Of a DNA stretch of 10,000 nucleotides, positions 1 through 5,872 are shown in pieces. The stretch spans positions 1 to 10,000 of the forward strand of contig JAIWOA010000040.1 of assembly GCA_020217115.1 (NCBI GenBank), written 5' to 3'. Both the position numbers and the translations under genes were made by a program. The notes below the pieces were generated by a model, which searched no databases, had not been told where the DNA came from, and saw nothing but the letters and a program-made list of their open reading frames with translations. The DNA is from Calditerrivibrio sp. (GTDB lineage: Bacteria; Chrysiogenota; Deferribacteres; Deferribacterales; Calditerrivibrionaceae). How positions within the stretch are numbered: position 1 is the first letter of the stretch; every line of letters begins with the position of its first letter.

Positions 1-121
1 TTTACCCATAGGGTTGCAATTGCTGGGGAACTATTTTGATGAGGAAAGGCTACTATCCTTATCAGATTTTTATGAAAGGCATAACCCCTATTATAGGAAA
101 CTACCCGGGATGTTTAAGTAA
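1..121 (+). CDS. gatA: Glu-tRNA(Gln)/Asp-tRNA(Asn) amidotransferase subunit A, C-terminal end (partial)
   Basis: Only the last 39 codons are in the window; the reading frame starts at base 2 and stops with TAA at 119-121. The segment begins LPIGLQLLGNYFDEERLL, which matches the conserved C-terminal stretch of GatA (family pattern PIGLQ-L-G-x-x-FDE-x-x-LL). GatA is the amidase subunit of GatCAB, which converts mischarged Glu-tRNA(Gln) (and Asp-tRNA(Asn)) to the amidated form in the cytoplasm. The catalytic Ser-Ser-Lys triad lies upstream and cannot be seen. Other amidase-signature enzymes share a similar tail, so the GatA call rests on the tight match of this short segment. The next gene starts 78 bp downstream with its own promoter. 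Confidence 0.75.
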   Translation, partial: LPIGLQLLGNYFDEERLLSLSDFYERHNPYYRKLPGMFK

Positions 122-146
122 AAATTATAATTGTTACATTTTTTAC

Positions 147-173
147 TAAAGTTTTAAAAATGTTTGTCGATAT
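147..173 (+). promoter_or_regulatory. Sigma-28 (FliA) type promoter
   Basis: TAAAGTTT at 147-154, an 11-base spacer, then GTCGATAT at 166-173. The enteric FliA consensus is TAAAGTTT-N11-GCCGATAA, so the -35 box matches 8 of 8 and the -10 box 6 of 8 with exact spacing. The expected start point is near 180, giving a leader of about 20 bases that contains the ribosome binding site of the FlgM-like gene. Finding it directly before a FlgM-like gene strengthens both calls. Confidence 0.8.
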
Positions 174-186
174 ACGACTTGTAAAG

Positions 187-194
187 AAAGGTGG
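187..194 (+). promoter_or_regulatory. Ribosome binding site deciding the FlgM-like start
   Basis: AAAGGTGG ends 5 bases before the ATG at 200, which is good spacing. The in-frame GTG at 191 lies inside this site, so the ATG at 200 is preferred over the three-codon-longer GTG start. Confidence 0.65.
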
Positions 195-199
195 GCGAT

Positions 200-484
200 A
201 TGGTAATAGAGAGTGGAAATATAAACAACATTCTGAGGACTTACAACAAACAGATTAGATATGGTAAGATATCATCTGTTGTGGATGGCTCTTCGGCATC
301 TAAGGATAAAGTGACATTTTCGCCAGAAGCCAGAAAAATGATGTTTATATCCTCTATAGTTTCTGAATCTGATAAAAATATTGACATTGAAAATTTAAGA
401 AAAAAACTTGAGTCTTTTGACTTTGCAAAAATGAGTGAGGATGAGATTAATCAATTAAAGAATGATATACTGAAATCTCTTTAG
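200..484 (+). CDS. flgM: FlgM-like anti-sigma-28 factor (flagellar)
   Basis: A 94-residue hydrophilic protein. FlgM holds sigma-28 (FliA) inactive until the flagellar hook-basal body is complete and FlgM is exported. What supports this call: small size; an N-terminal segment NINNILRTYNKQ; a mid-protein DKVTFSPEARKM resembling the DKV-x-SPEA motif of FlgM relatives; and a C-terminal half predicted as short charged helices (ENLRKKLESFDF, EDEINQLKNDILKS), where FlgM contacts its sigma factor. The usual C-terminal motif of the family (VRxEKVxxLKxxIxxGxY) is not recognisable, so the family match is partial. A near-consensus sigma-28 promoter lies just upstream, as expected for autoregulated flgM. 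The stop is 10 bp before a permease gene, so it probably heads a transport operon, which is unusual. It could instead be an uncharacterised sigma-28-regulated flagellar protein. Confidence 0.6.
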   Translation: MVIESGNINNILRTYNKQIRYGKISSVVDGSSASKDKVTFSPEARKMMFISSIVSESDKNIDIENLRKKLESFDFAKMSEDEINQLKNDILKSL

Positions 485-494
485 TAATATTACA

Positions 495-1274
495 ATGGTT
501 TCTATTTTTCGTAAAAATAGTTTTTTATCAAAGTTTCTCACTGTGGCTTTCTTTCTCATTTTATTCTTTTATATAGTACGTTCTGTGGATTACAATTGGG
601 AATGGAAAAGAGCTTTAAAGCTCTTTTCCTATTATGAAAATGGATCAATATATGCAGGGGTTTTGTTAAAAGGTCTCGTTCAGACAATTTTAATCTCTTT
701 CTTTTCATTGATACTTTCCTTTATTTTAGGTTTTTTATCTGCACTTTTGAGGATATCCCAATACTATTCTTTGAGAGCCATATCCTTTGTATATGTAGAA
801 TTATTGAGGAATACTCCCCTTATTATACAGATATTTATATCATACTTTATAATCTCAAATATATTCGAACTTGATGGATATTATGCTGCTATCGTTGCCC
901 TTTCCTTATTTGAGGGTGCTTATATATCAGAAATCGTTAGAGGGAGTATTTTGAGCATAAGTAAAGATCAATGGGATGTATCGTTAGCCCTTGGAATGAA
1001 TAAAAGACAGACACTGGTAAATATAATTTTGCCTCAGGCAGTTACGATTATGTTACCTTCACTTGGGAATATAGCAGTTTCTACAGTAAAGGACTCCTCC
1101 TTAATAAGCATTATATCTGTCTATGAACTTACCTTTAATGCACAAAAAGCAGTGTCTGAAAATTTTTTATCCTTTGAGGTATGGTTTTTGGTTGCATTTA
1201 TATATGTTTTTATTAATATTATAATTATAAATCTGTTGAAAGTTTTTGAGAAATATATGGAGGTAAAAGGATGA
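495..1274 (+). CDS. Polar amino acid ABC transporter permease (HisM/GlnP type)
   Basis: A 259-residue inner-membrane protein of the His/Glu/Gln/Arg permease family. A first hydrophobic segment (about residues 13-29) precedes a short periplasmic stretch (VDYNWEWKRALKLF), followed by the transport core. Residues 101-114 (VELLRNTPLIIQIF) match the family's E-x-x-RGTP-x-x-Q motif. The cytoplasmic EAA loop that docks to the ATPase is at about 140-182 (EGAYISEIVRGSI, then LALGMNKRQ and IILPQA). No clear Shine-Dalgarno precedes the ATG, so translation may be coupled to the FlgM-like gene, which stops 10 bp upstream. The gene overlaps the binding-protein gene by 4 bp (ATGA). The second permease at 2078-2956 is a paralogue with the same layout (xDYNxxW, EAA loop), so the two probably form a heterodimer. 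The substrate cannot be read from the permease. A perfect 26-bp palindrome lies within codons 37-45. Confidence 0.9.
   Translation: MVSIFRKNSFLSKFLTVAFFLILFFYIVRSVDYNWEWKRALKLFSYYENGSIYAGVLLKGLVQTILISFFSLILSFILGFLSALLRISQYYSLRAISFVYVELLRNTPLIIQIFISYFIISNIFELDGYYAAIVALSLFEGAYISEIVRGSILSISKDQWDVSLALGMNKRQTLVNIILPQAVTIMLPSLGNIAVSTVKDSSLISIISVYELTFNAQKAVSENFLSFEVWFLVAFIYVFINIIIINLLKVFEKYMEVKG
604..629. repeat. Perfect 26-bp palindrome inside permease gene
   Basis: The left arm GGAAAAGAGCTTT (604-616) is followed directly by its exact reverse complement AAAGCTCTTTTCC (617-629), with no mismatch. It sits about 110 bases into the first permease gene and encodes residues about 37-45 in frame. In mRNA it would form a strong hairpin; in DNA it could be a dyad operator. 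Thirteen-base perfect arms are rare by chance, even in AT-rich sequence. No function is demonstrated. Confidence 0.85.
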
Positions 1275-2065
1275 AGAAACTGTTTACGTTATTTCTTATG
1301 ATTTTTTTATTACCTGTTTTTTTATTTGCTTCAGACACAAAGAGTACTCTGGATCAGGTTGTTAAATCAGGGAAATTAAGGGTTGGGATGTCTACTTTTA
1401 TCCCATGGGCAATGCAGACAAAAACAGGGGAATGGATAGGTTTTGAGATAGATGTTGCAAAAAGATTAGCCCAGGATATGGGTGTAAAACCTGAATTTAT
1501 ACCAACTAAATGGTCTGGAATAATACCAGCATTGCTTACAGGAAAATATGATATTATCATTGGGGGTATGGGGATAACTCCAGAGAGAGCTCTCAAAGTA
1601 GAGTTTTCACAGCCCTACGATTATTCTGGAATGGCAATTGTAGCCAATAAGAATAAAACAAATGCAACCTCCCTTGCAGCTTTAAATAACAGCGATACCA
1701 TAATTACAGCTCGCCTTGGGACAACTGCAGCAAATGTTGCTAAGAAGTTTTTCCCTAATGCTAAAATAAAGCTTTTTGATGATGAGCCACAGGCTATACA
1801 GGAATTATTAAACGGTAGAGCAACAGCTTTTGTAAGTTCTGCACCTCTCCCAGCTTTTCTGGCAGTTGAACATAAGGATAAATTATATCTACCGATAAAA
1901 GGTACTTTTACAAAGGAACCTGTTGGCTTTGCTGTTAGAAGGGGTGATCAGGCTTTTTTAAATTACCTTAATAGCTGGATAACCGTTGTTTCTGCTGAAG
2001 GTTGGCTTGAAGCAAGAAAATCGTATTGGTTTGAATCAAAGGATTGGGAAAAGCTGCTCAACTAA
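1271..2065 (+). CDS. Periplasmic solute-binding protein, family 3 (amino acid ABC transporter)
   Basis: A 264-residue exported protein that would capture solute in the periplasm and pass it to the flanking permeases. The signal peptide is residues 1-20 (MKK, hydrophobic core, ...FLFA, cleavage before SDTK); there is no lipobox cysteine, so it should be soluble. Family 3 features in order: KLRVGMSTFIPW (36-46), TGEWIGFEIDVAKRLA (52-67), W81, GGMGITPERALKVEFSQPY (98-116) with R106, the residue that normally pairs with the ligand alpha-carboxylate, and GFAVRRGD (219-226). At 189-190, after NGRATAF, it has SSAP where many amino acid binders place an Asp that contacts the alpha-amino group, so the ligand may not be a standard amino acid. 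Its start is firm: GGAGGT lies 6 bases before the ATG, which overlaps the upstream stop. This is the best ribosome binding site of the operon, consistent with high synthesis of the binding protein. Confidence 0.9.
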   Translation: MKKLFTLFLMIFLLPVFLFASDTKSTLDQVVKSGKLRVGMSTFIPWAMQTKTGEWIGFEIDVAKRLAQDMGVKPEFIPTKWSGIIPALLTGKYDIIIGGMGITPERALKVEFSQPYDYSGMAIVANKNKTNATSLAALNNSDTIITARLGTTAANVAKKFFPNAKIKLFDDEPQAIQELLNGRATAFVSSAPLPAFLAVEHKDKLYLPIKGTFTKEPVGFAVRRGDQAFLNYLNSWITVVSAEGWLEARKSYWFESKDWEKLLN

Positions 2066-2077
2066 TATAATCTATTG

Positions 2078-2956
2078 ATGGCCAGAATTACAACTTTTTT
2101 AAACAAAAAAAATTTTACCGATATAATTATAGGTTTGGTAATATTTATTTCTCTATCTGCACTGCTATTCTACCTTATTATAAGCACAGATTATAACTTT
2201 AGATGGCACAAACTGATAGATTACTTTGCCTTCTTTGATGGAGGATTTCATTTAGGCCTTATTATAAAGGGGGTTATTTTTACAGTAAAGCTATCTATAT
2301 TAATTATTCTTTCAAGTACCTTTTTAGGTATACTGTTTGCAGTTACAAGATATTTATATCCAGATTCTTTGGGATTTCTAATTTACATCATATCGGAATT
2401 TTTGAGATTTACTCCACCGATTGTGGTTATGTTTATCTTCTATTTCTTCCTTGGTGATAAGCTAATACCAGACATTCTTATAGATATGATTATCGAAAAT
2501 CAGAATTTAGAGAAGATCGTTTCTATATTTATTGTACCACCTGAGATCTTTAAGCAGTTTCTTTCAGCTGCCATAGGGTTAGCTTTCTATGAAGCATCTT
2601 ATATCTCAGAAATAATAAGGGGTGGATTGAATGGTGTCAGCAGGAGTCAATTTGATGCAGCTTTTTCCCTTGGTTTAACAAAATATCAGGTTTTTCTTAG
2701 AATAGTTTTTCCTCAAGCATGGGAAAAAACGATGCCTGCGATGGCTGGGCAGTATATTTCAATAATAAAAAATACAAGTATAGCATCTGTTATTGCCATA
2801 CCTGAACTTACTTTTGTAGGAACAGAAATAATATCTTCTACGATGCTGGTTTTTGAGGTATGGTTTTCTATAATGATAATCTATTTCATAATAAATTTTA
2901 CACTATCAACCTTTGTAAATAGACTTGATTACTTAGCAAGATCAAAATATTCTTGA
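2078..2956 (+). CDS. Second polar amino acid ABC transporter permease
   Basis: A 292-residue inner-membrane permease, partner of the one at 495-1274. It shares the N-terminal plan (hydrophobic segment at about 15-36, then STDYNFRW), SEFLRFTPPIVVMFIF at about 106-121 corresponding to the E-x-x-RGTP region, and an EAA loop at about 171-213 (YEASYISEIIRGGL, FSLGLTKYQ, IVFPQA). It is about 30 residues longer than the first permease because of an extra periplasmic segment (about 126-158, rich in Ile, Asp and Glu). The start is uncertain: a TTG at 2075 immediately precedes the ATG at 2078, neither has a clear Shine-Dalgarno, and ATG is preferred. It begins 12 bp after the binding-protein stop and ends the operon. 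It is followed by tex on the opposite strand, so the ATPase subunit is not encoded next to it. Confidence 0.88.
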   Translation: MARITTFLNKKNFTDIIIGLVIFISLSALLFYLIISTDYNFRWHKLIDYFAFFDGGFHLGLIIKGVIFTVKLSILIILSSTFLGILFAVTRYLYPDSLGFLIYIISEFLRFTPPIVVMFIFYFFLGDKLIPDILIDMIIENQNLEKIVSIFIVPPEIFKQFLSAAIGLAFYEASYISEIIRGGLNGVSRSQFDAAFSLGLTKYQVFLRIVFPQAWEKTMPAMAGQYISIIKNTSIASVIAIPELTFVGTEIISSTMLVFEVWFSIMIIYFIINFTLSTFVNRLDYLARSKYS

Positions 2957-3081
2957 TCAACGATTTAATCTGTATTCGCCAACATCACTGAAGAGTATTG
3001 CCCAGTATCTCTTATTAGAATTTTTAAAACTATTTGATCCTTCCAGCCTGATGAAGCACCTTATACTTACCGAGAAAAATA

Positions 3082-3411
3082 TTAAATTTGGGATCTTAGA
3101 CTCAGGGAGATTCGTCTTCGTTCAAGATCTATCCCCTTTATTTTTGGTTTTATCTTATCACCAACTTTTAAAACCTGAGATGGATGTCTTATAAATTTAT
3201 CTGCAATCTCTGATATGTGTATAAAGCCAGATTCTTTGAGTCCAATATCTACAAATACTCCAAAATCAACAACATTTGAGACCTTCCCTTCCATAAAATC
3301 ACCTTCCTTTAAGTCTTCAAATCTTAGAATCTCCTTTTTAAATATAACTTGTTCGAGGGTATCCCTTATATCTCGGTCAGGCTTTTCAAGATTTGATATA
3401 ATATCCAGCAT
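3082..3411 (-). CDS. tex: C-terminal S1 RNA-binding domain of Tex, separated by an in-frame stop
   Basis: A 109-codon frame carrying the natural C-terminus of Tex. It begins MLDIISNLEKPDRDIRD, matching the conserved linker (LxDIIxELEKPGRDPR) between the helix-hairpin-helix and S1 regions. A complete S1 domain follows at about residues 34-107 (EGKVSNVVDFGVFVDIGL, SGFIHISEI, VLKVGDKIKPKI, RRISLSLR). The S1 fold binds single-stranded RNA/DNA and is needed for nucleic-acid binding by Tex. The frame is the same as that of the upstream tex part: TAA (3420-3418), TTA, ACA, then this ATG. Only a weak GGA lies about 9 bases upstream, so separate translation would depend on reinitiation after the stop. 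The S1 sequence shows no decay. It could be the tail of a full protein made by readthrough, a separate small polypeptide, or the remnant of a recent nonsense mutation or sequencing error. Confidence 0.8.
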   Translation of the reverse strand: MLDIISNLEKPDRDIRDTLEQVIFKKEILRFEDLKEGDFMEGKVSNVVDFGVFVDIGLKESGFIHISEIADKFIRHPSQVLKVGDKIKPKIKGIDLERRRISLSLRSQI

Positions 3412-3417
3412 TGTTAA

Positions 3418-5208
3418 TTATCCAATATTAAATTTTTTGCAGATATCATCGATCTTTTCCCCTTTAAGTTTAAATCTTATCATATTTGCATTTTCTATGG
3501 AAAGCTCAAGATAATTTAATAATTTATATACATTATCATATTGTTCCGGGTGTATAAACATCCTGTCAAGTGGTTCATCTCCATCATAAATCTTTAGAAA
3601 TCCAGCTGCCTGATTAAAGGTCACTTCCCCTATCCCAGAAATCTTCTTCAATTCCTCCCTCGAATTAAACAATCCTTTTTTATTGCGGTATTCTATTATC
3701 TTTTCCGCAATATTTTCATTCAGTCCTGACACATATTTGAGAAGGTTGAAGCTTGCTGTGTTGATATCTACACCAACGTTGTTTACTACGTCTACTACTA
3801 CTTCATCTAATTTATGGGAAAGCTTTTTTTGATTTACGTCGTGCTGATACATCCCTACTCCGATCGATTTTGGATCTATTTTTATAAGTTCTGAAAGTGG
3901 ATCAAGCACTCTTCTTGCTATAGATATGGCACCTCTTATAGTCACATCTAACTCCGGAAACTCTTTGATTGCATTCTCACTAGCCGAATATACAGATGCT
4001 CCAGCTTCACTTACTATAGTGTAGCCTATCTGTAACTTCTCTTCAGATATGATTTTTGATATAAATTCTTCCGTTTCCCTACTTGCTGTTCCATTACCTA
4101 TTGCAATCCCGTTTATTTTATGCTTTTTTATCAGATCAATTAAAATCCTTTTGCTATTTTCATAATCTTTTTGTGGTTCTGTTGGGTATATTACCCCATA
4201 TTCGAGGAGTCTGCCAGTTTCATCAATTGCAGCATATTTGCAGCCTGTTCTGAAAGCTGGATCGATACCCAGAATCCGAGCATTTTTTACAGGTGGTGTC
4301 ATCAGGAGTGCCCTTAGATTTTCTGAAAAGATCTTTATTGCCTTCTCTTCAGCTGAAAAAAATAATTCCTGCCTGAATTCTAACTCTAAGGATAGCAGAA
4401 TAATCCTCTTAAGTGCATATTTTATGGCTGATTCAACATATCGGTTTAATATTATATTTTTTGAGGATATCTTCCCCTTTATCGCATTTATCAAAATATC
4501 TTCATCTATGTATAACTTTACCTTTAGTATTTTTTCAGATTCCCCTCTAAATATTGCAAGTACTCTGTGGGGTGGTATCTTTGTAATCTCCTGACTAAAA
4601 TCGTAATAATCTTCAAAGTTGGTTCTTGATGTAACATCTTTTCTCTTCTCTGTGTTAATTTTACCATTCTCCCTTATCAGCTCTCTTACCCGATTCTTTA
4701 TTTCTATATCATGCCCTATCTCAAAAATAATAATCTCCATTGCTCCTTCGATTGCTTCATCCAGAGATTTTATGTTTTCATTTATAAAATTTTGTGCATA
4801 CCTTTCTATCTCATTAGAGTCATCTGTATTCTTTATGAAATCTGCCATCGGTTGCAGCCCATTTTCCCTTGCAATATCAGCCTTTGTCTTTTTCTTTGAT
4901 CTGTATGGTGCATATATATCTTCAAGATCTTTAAGATTTGTTGTCGATATGATCTTTTTTTCAAGTTCATCAGTTAGCTTACCCTTTTCTTTTATCGATT
5001 CTATTATGCTGGATTTTCTTTTTTCCAGATTCTCCATATACTCCTTTCTTTCCAATATTTCACGGATCTCTGTTTCAGTCATACCACCAGTCATCTCTTT
5101 TCGATATCTTGCTATAAATGGTACTGTTGCACCCTCTTCTGTCAGATTTATCAAATTTTTTATATAAAATTCTTTTATTTGAAATTCCTTAGCCAAAATA
5201 TCTATCAT
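3418..5208 (-). CDS. tex: Tex/YhgF transcription accessory protein, N-terminal 596 residues
   Basis: Tex is a cytoplasmic nucleic-acid-binding protein tied to transcription and RNA metabolism. Domains in order: Tex_N helical region (about 1-190, with GATVPFIARYRKEMTGGM at 26-43 and DLEDIYAPYRSKKKTKA at 94-110); the central helical region; the YqgF/RuvX-like RNase H fold (about 311-437, ILGIDPAFRTGCKYAAID, then AIGNGTASRETE); GVGMYQHDVNQKKL (450-463), diagnostic for Tex; and helix-hairpin-helix motifs (about 490-545, YVSGLNENIAEKII, KKISGIGEVTFNQAAGFL). The frame stops at TAA 3420-3418, just before the S1 domain, which resumes in the same frame two codons later. With the stop read as one residue the protein would be 708 residues, close to normal Tex size. 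The start ATG at 5208 has AGAGG 5 bases upstream. The open upstream part shows no other damage. Confidence 0.93.
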   Translation of the reverse strand: MIDILAKEFQIKEFYIKNLINLTEEGATVPFIARYRKEMTGGMTETEIREILERKEYMENLEKRKSSIIESIKEKGKLTDELEKKIISTTNLKDLEDIYAPYRSKKKTKADIARENGLQPMADFIKNTDDSNEIERYAQNFINENIKSLDEAIEGAMEIIIFEIGHDIEIKNRVRELIRENGKINTEKRKDVTSRTNFEDYYDFSQEITKIPPHRVLAIFRGESEKILKVKLYIDEDILINAIKGKISSKNIILNRYVESAIKYALKRIILLSLELEFRQELFFSAEEKAIKIFSENLRALLMTPPVKNARILGIDPAFRTGCKYAAIDETGRLLEYGVIYPTEPQKDYENSKRILIDLIKKHKINGIAIGNGTASRETEEFISKIISEEKLQIGYTIVSEAGASVYSASENAIKEFPELDVTIRGAISIARRVLDPLSELIKIDPKSIGVGMYQHDVNQKKLSHKLDEVVVDVVNNVGVDINTASFNLLKYVSGLNENIAEKIIEYRNKKGLFNSREELKKISGIGEVTFNQAAGFLKIYDGDEPLDRMFIHPEQYDNVYKLLNYLELSIENANMIRFKLKGEKIDDICKKFNIG

Positions 5209-5268
5209 AGATACCTCTTAAAAGTTTTTTGTGTAAGGAATGGAAGTTAAACCAATTTTTATAAGAAT

Positions 5269-5299
5269 GCAAGGGGGATTATCACTTTACCCCCTTTGC
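5269..5299 (-). terminator. Hairpin between the exported-protein gene and tex
   Basis: GCAAGGGGG (5269-5277) can pair with CCCCCTTTGC (5290-5299), leaving one unpaired base and a 12-base loop. It lies 45 bp after the stop of the 5344-5772 gene and 60 bp before tex. Read on the minus strand, the bases after the stem (ATTCTTAT) are only partly U-rich, so it is a weak intrinsic terminator at best. It may instead be an RNA processing or stability structure. No other feature is visible in the 135-bp gap. Confidence 0.45.
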
Positions 5300-5343
5300 T
5301 TCTACTGTGATGTAAATTTAACGGTTTACTGGAAAATATTAAA

Positions 5344-5772
5344 CTATTTATTAAAAAGTTTTATTTTTTCTGCTATTTTTTCCAGATAATCTTGGGATAC
5401 TTTTTTAGATGTGCCCAATGTTACCATTCCACCTATATTTTTTGCCTCGATAATTAACATACTACCCATATCACTTGTACCAAAAGCTGCATTCATACCT
5501 TTCAGGGAATAGGATTTACCATTAATTATTTTGAGATTTACAGCAGATGTTGATTGTTTGAATTGGCTGATATCCCCCAGTCTTATCTGTATAAGATCTG
5601 AAGGCCCAGAAAACATTGCAACAGATTCCTGCCCATCCTTTATAACCTCCATCAATTTAAATCCATCAATGTTTACAGATTTCATCCACGCTTTGAATTT
5701 TGCTTCATCCATTGGTGCAGAAAAAATTATTGCAGGGAAAATCATTAAAACTAAAAATACAGCAACCTTCAT
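5344..5772 (-). CDS. Small exported protein of unknown function
   Basis: I do not recognise this 142-residue protein. It has a clear Sec signal peptide (MKVAVFLVLMIFPAIIFSA, cleavage after residue 19 before PMDE) with no lipobox cysteine, so the mature part of about 123 residues should be periplasmic or secreted. The mature part begins with a short amphipathic stretch (DEAKFKAWMKSVN). It then looks like an alternating beta-strand domain (SVAMFSGPSDLIQIRLGD, SAVNLKIINGKSYSLKGM, SMLIIEAKNIGGMVTLGT) and ends in a charged helix (SQDYLEKIAEKIKLF). There are no cysteines and no evident catalytic motif. The start is firm: AAGGAGGT lies 4 bases before the ATG. It stands between tex and the MFS gene, all on the minus strand, with gaps of 135 and 100 bp, so it is probably transcribed on its own. 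No neighbour suggests a role. Confidence 0.8.
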   Translation of the reverse strand: MKVAVFLVLMIFPAIIFSAPMDEAKFKAWMKSVNIDGFKLMEVIKDGQESVAMFSGPSDLIQIRLGDISQFKQSTSAVNLKIINGKSYSLKGMNAAFGTSDMGSMLIIEAKNIGGMVTLGTSKKVSQDYLEKIAEKIKLFNK

Positions 5773-5833
5773 AAATACCTCCTTATCTAAAGAATAACTA
5801 CATACAATTGTTAACCTTAAATACTCTTTATTA

Positions 5834-5851
5834 ATAAAAAATATTTTTTAT
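5834..5851. repeat. AT-only 18-bp perfect palindrome downstream of the MFS gene
   Basis: Six A, TA, six T flanked by AT at each side forms an exact palindrome 22 bp past the MFS stop codon on the minus strand. Next to it, on the minus strand, ATGGATAA occurs twice, separated by TGCC (within 5850-5869). With an all-A/U stem it would be a weak terminator; it could also just reflect AT-rich intergenic sequence. Confidence 0.4.
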
Positions 5852-5872
5852 CCATGGCATTATCCATAAATC

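Noticed and set aside
191..199. GTG at 191 as start of the FlgM-like protein
   Set aside because: It lies within the AAAGGTGG ribosome binding site that serves the ATG at 200 with better spacing.
1354..1596. 80-codon minus-strand open frame within the binding-protein gene
   Set aside because: Antisense shadow of conserved family 3 binding-protein sequence.
2075..2077. TTG at 2075 as start of the second permease
   Set aside because: The ATG immediately after it is the more likely start; neither has a clear ribosome binding site, so the difference is one residue.
3215..3514. Plus-strand open frame across the tex interruption
   Set aside because: It is antisense to the S1 domain and the tex 3' region, has no ribosome binding site and matches no family.
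4238..4594. 118-codon plus-strand open frame
   Set aside because: Shadow of tex; the minus-strand frame carries the conserved motifs.
4619..5167. 182-codon plus-strand open frame
   Set aside because: It is antisense to the conserved N-terminal part of tex; its Ser/Phe/Ile-rich composition is typical of a shadow frame.
5209..5343. Possible riboswitch or small RNA before tex
   Set aside because: Only one G/C-rich hairpin is visible; no conserved riboswitch core can be recognised.
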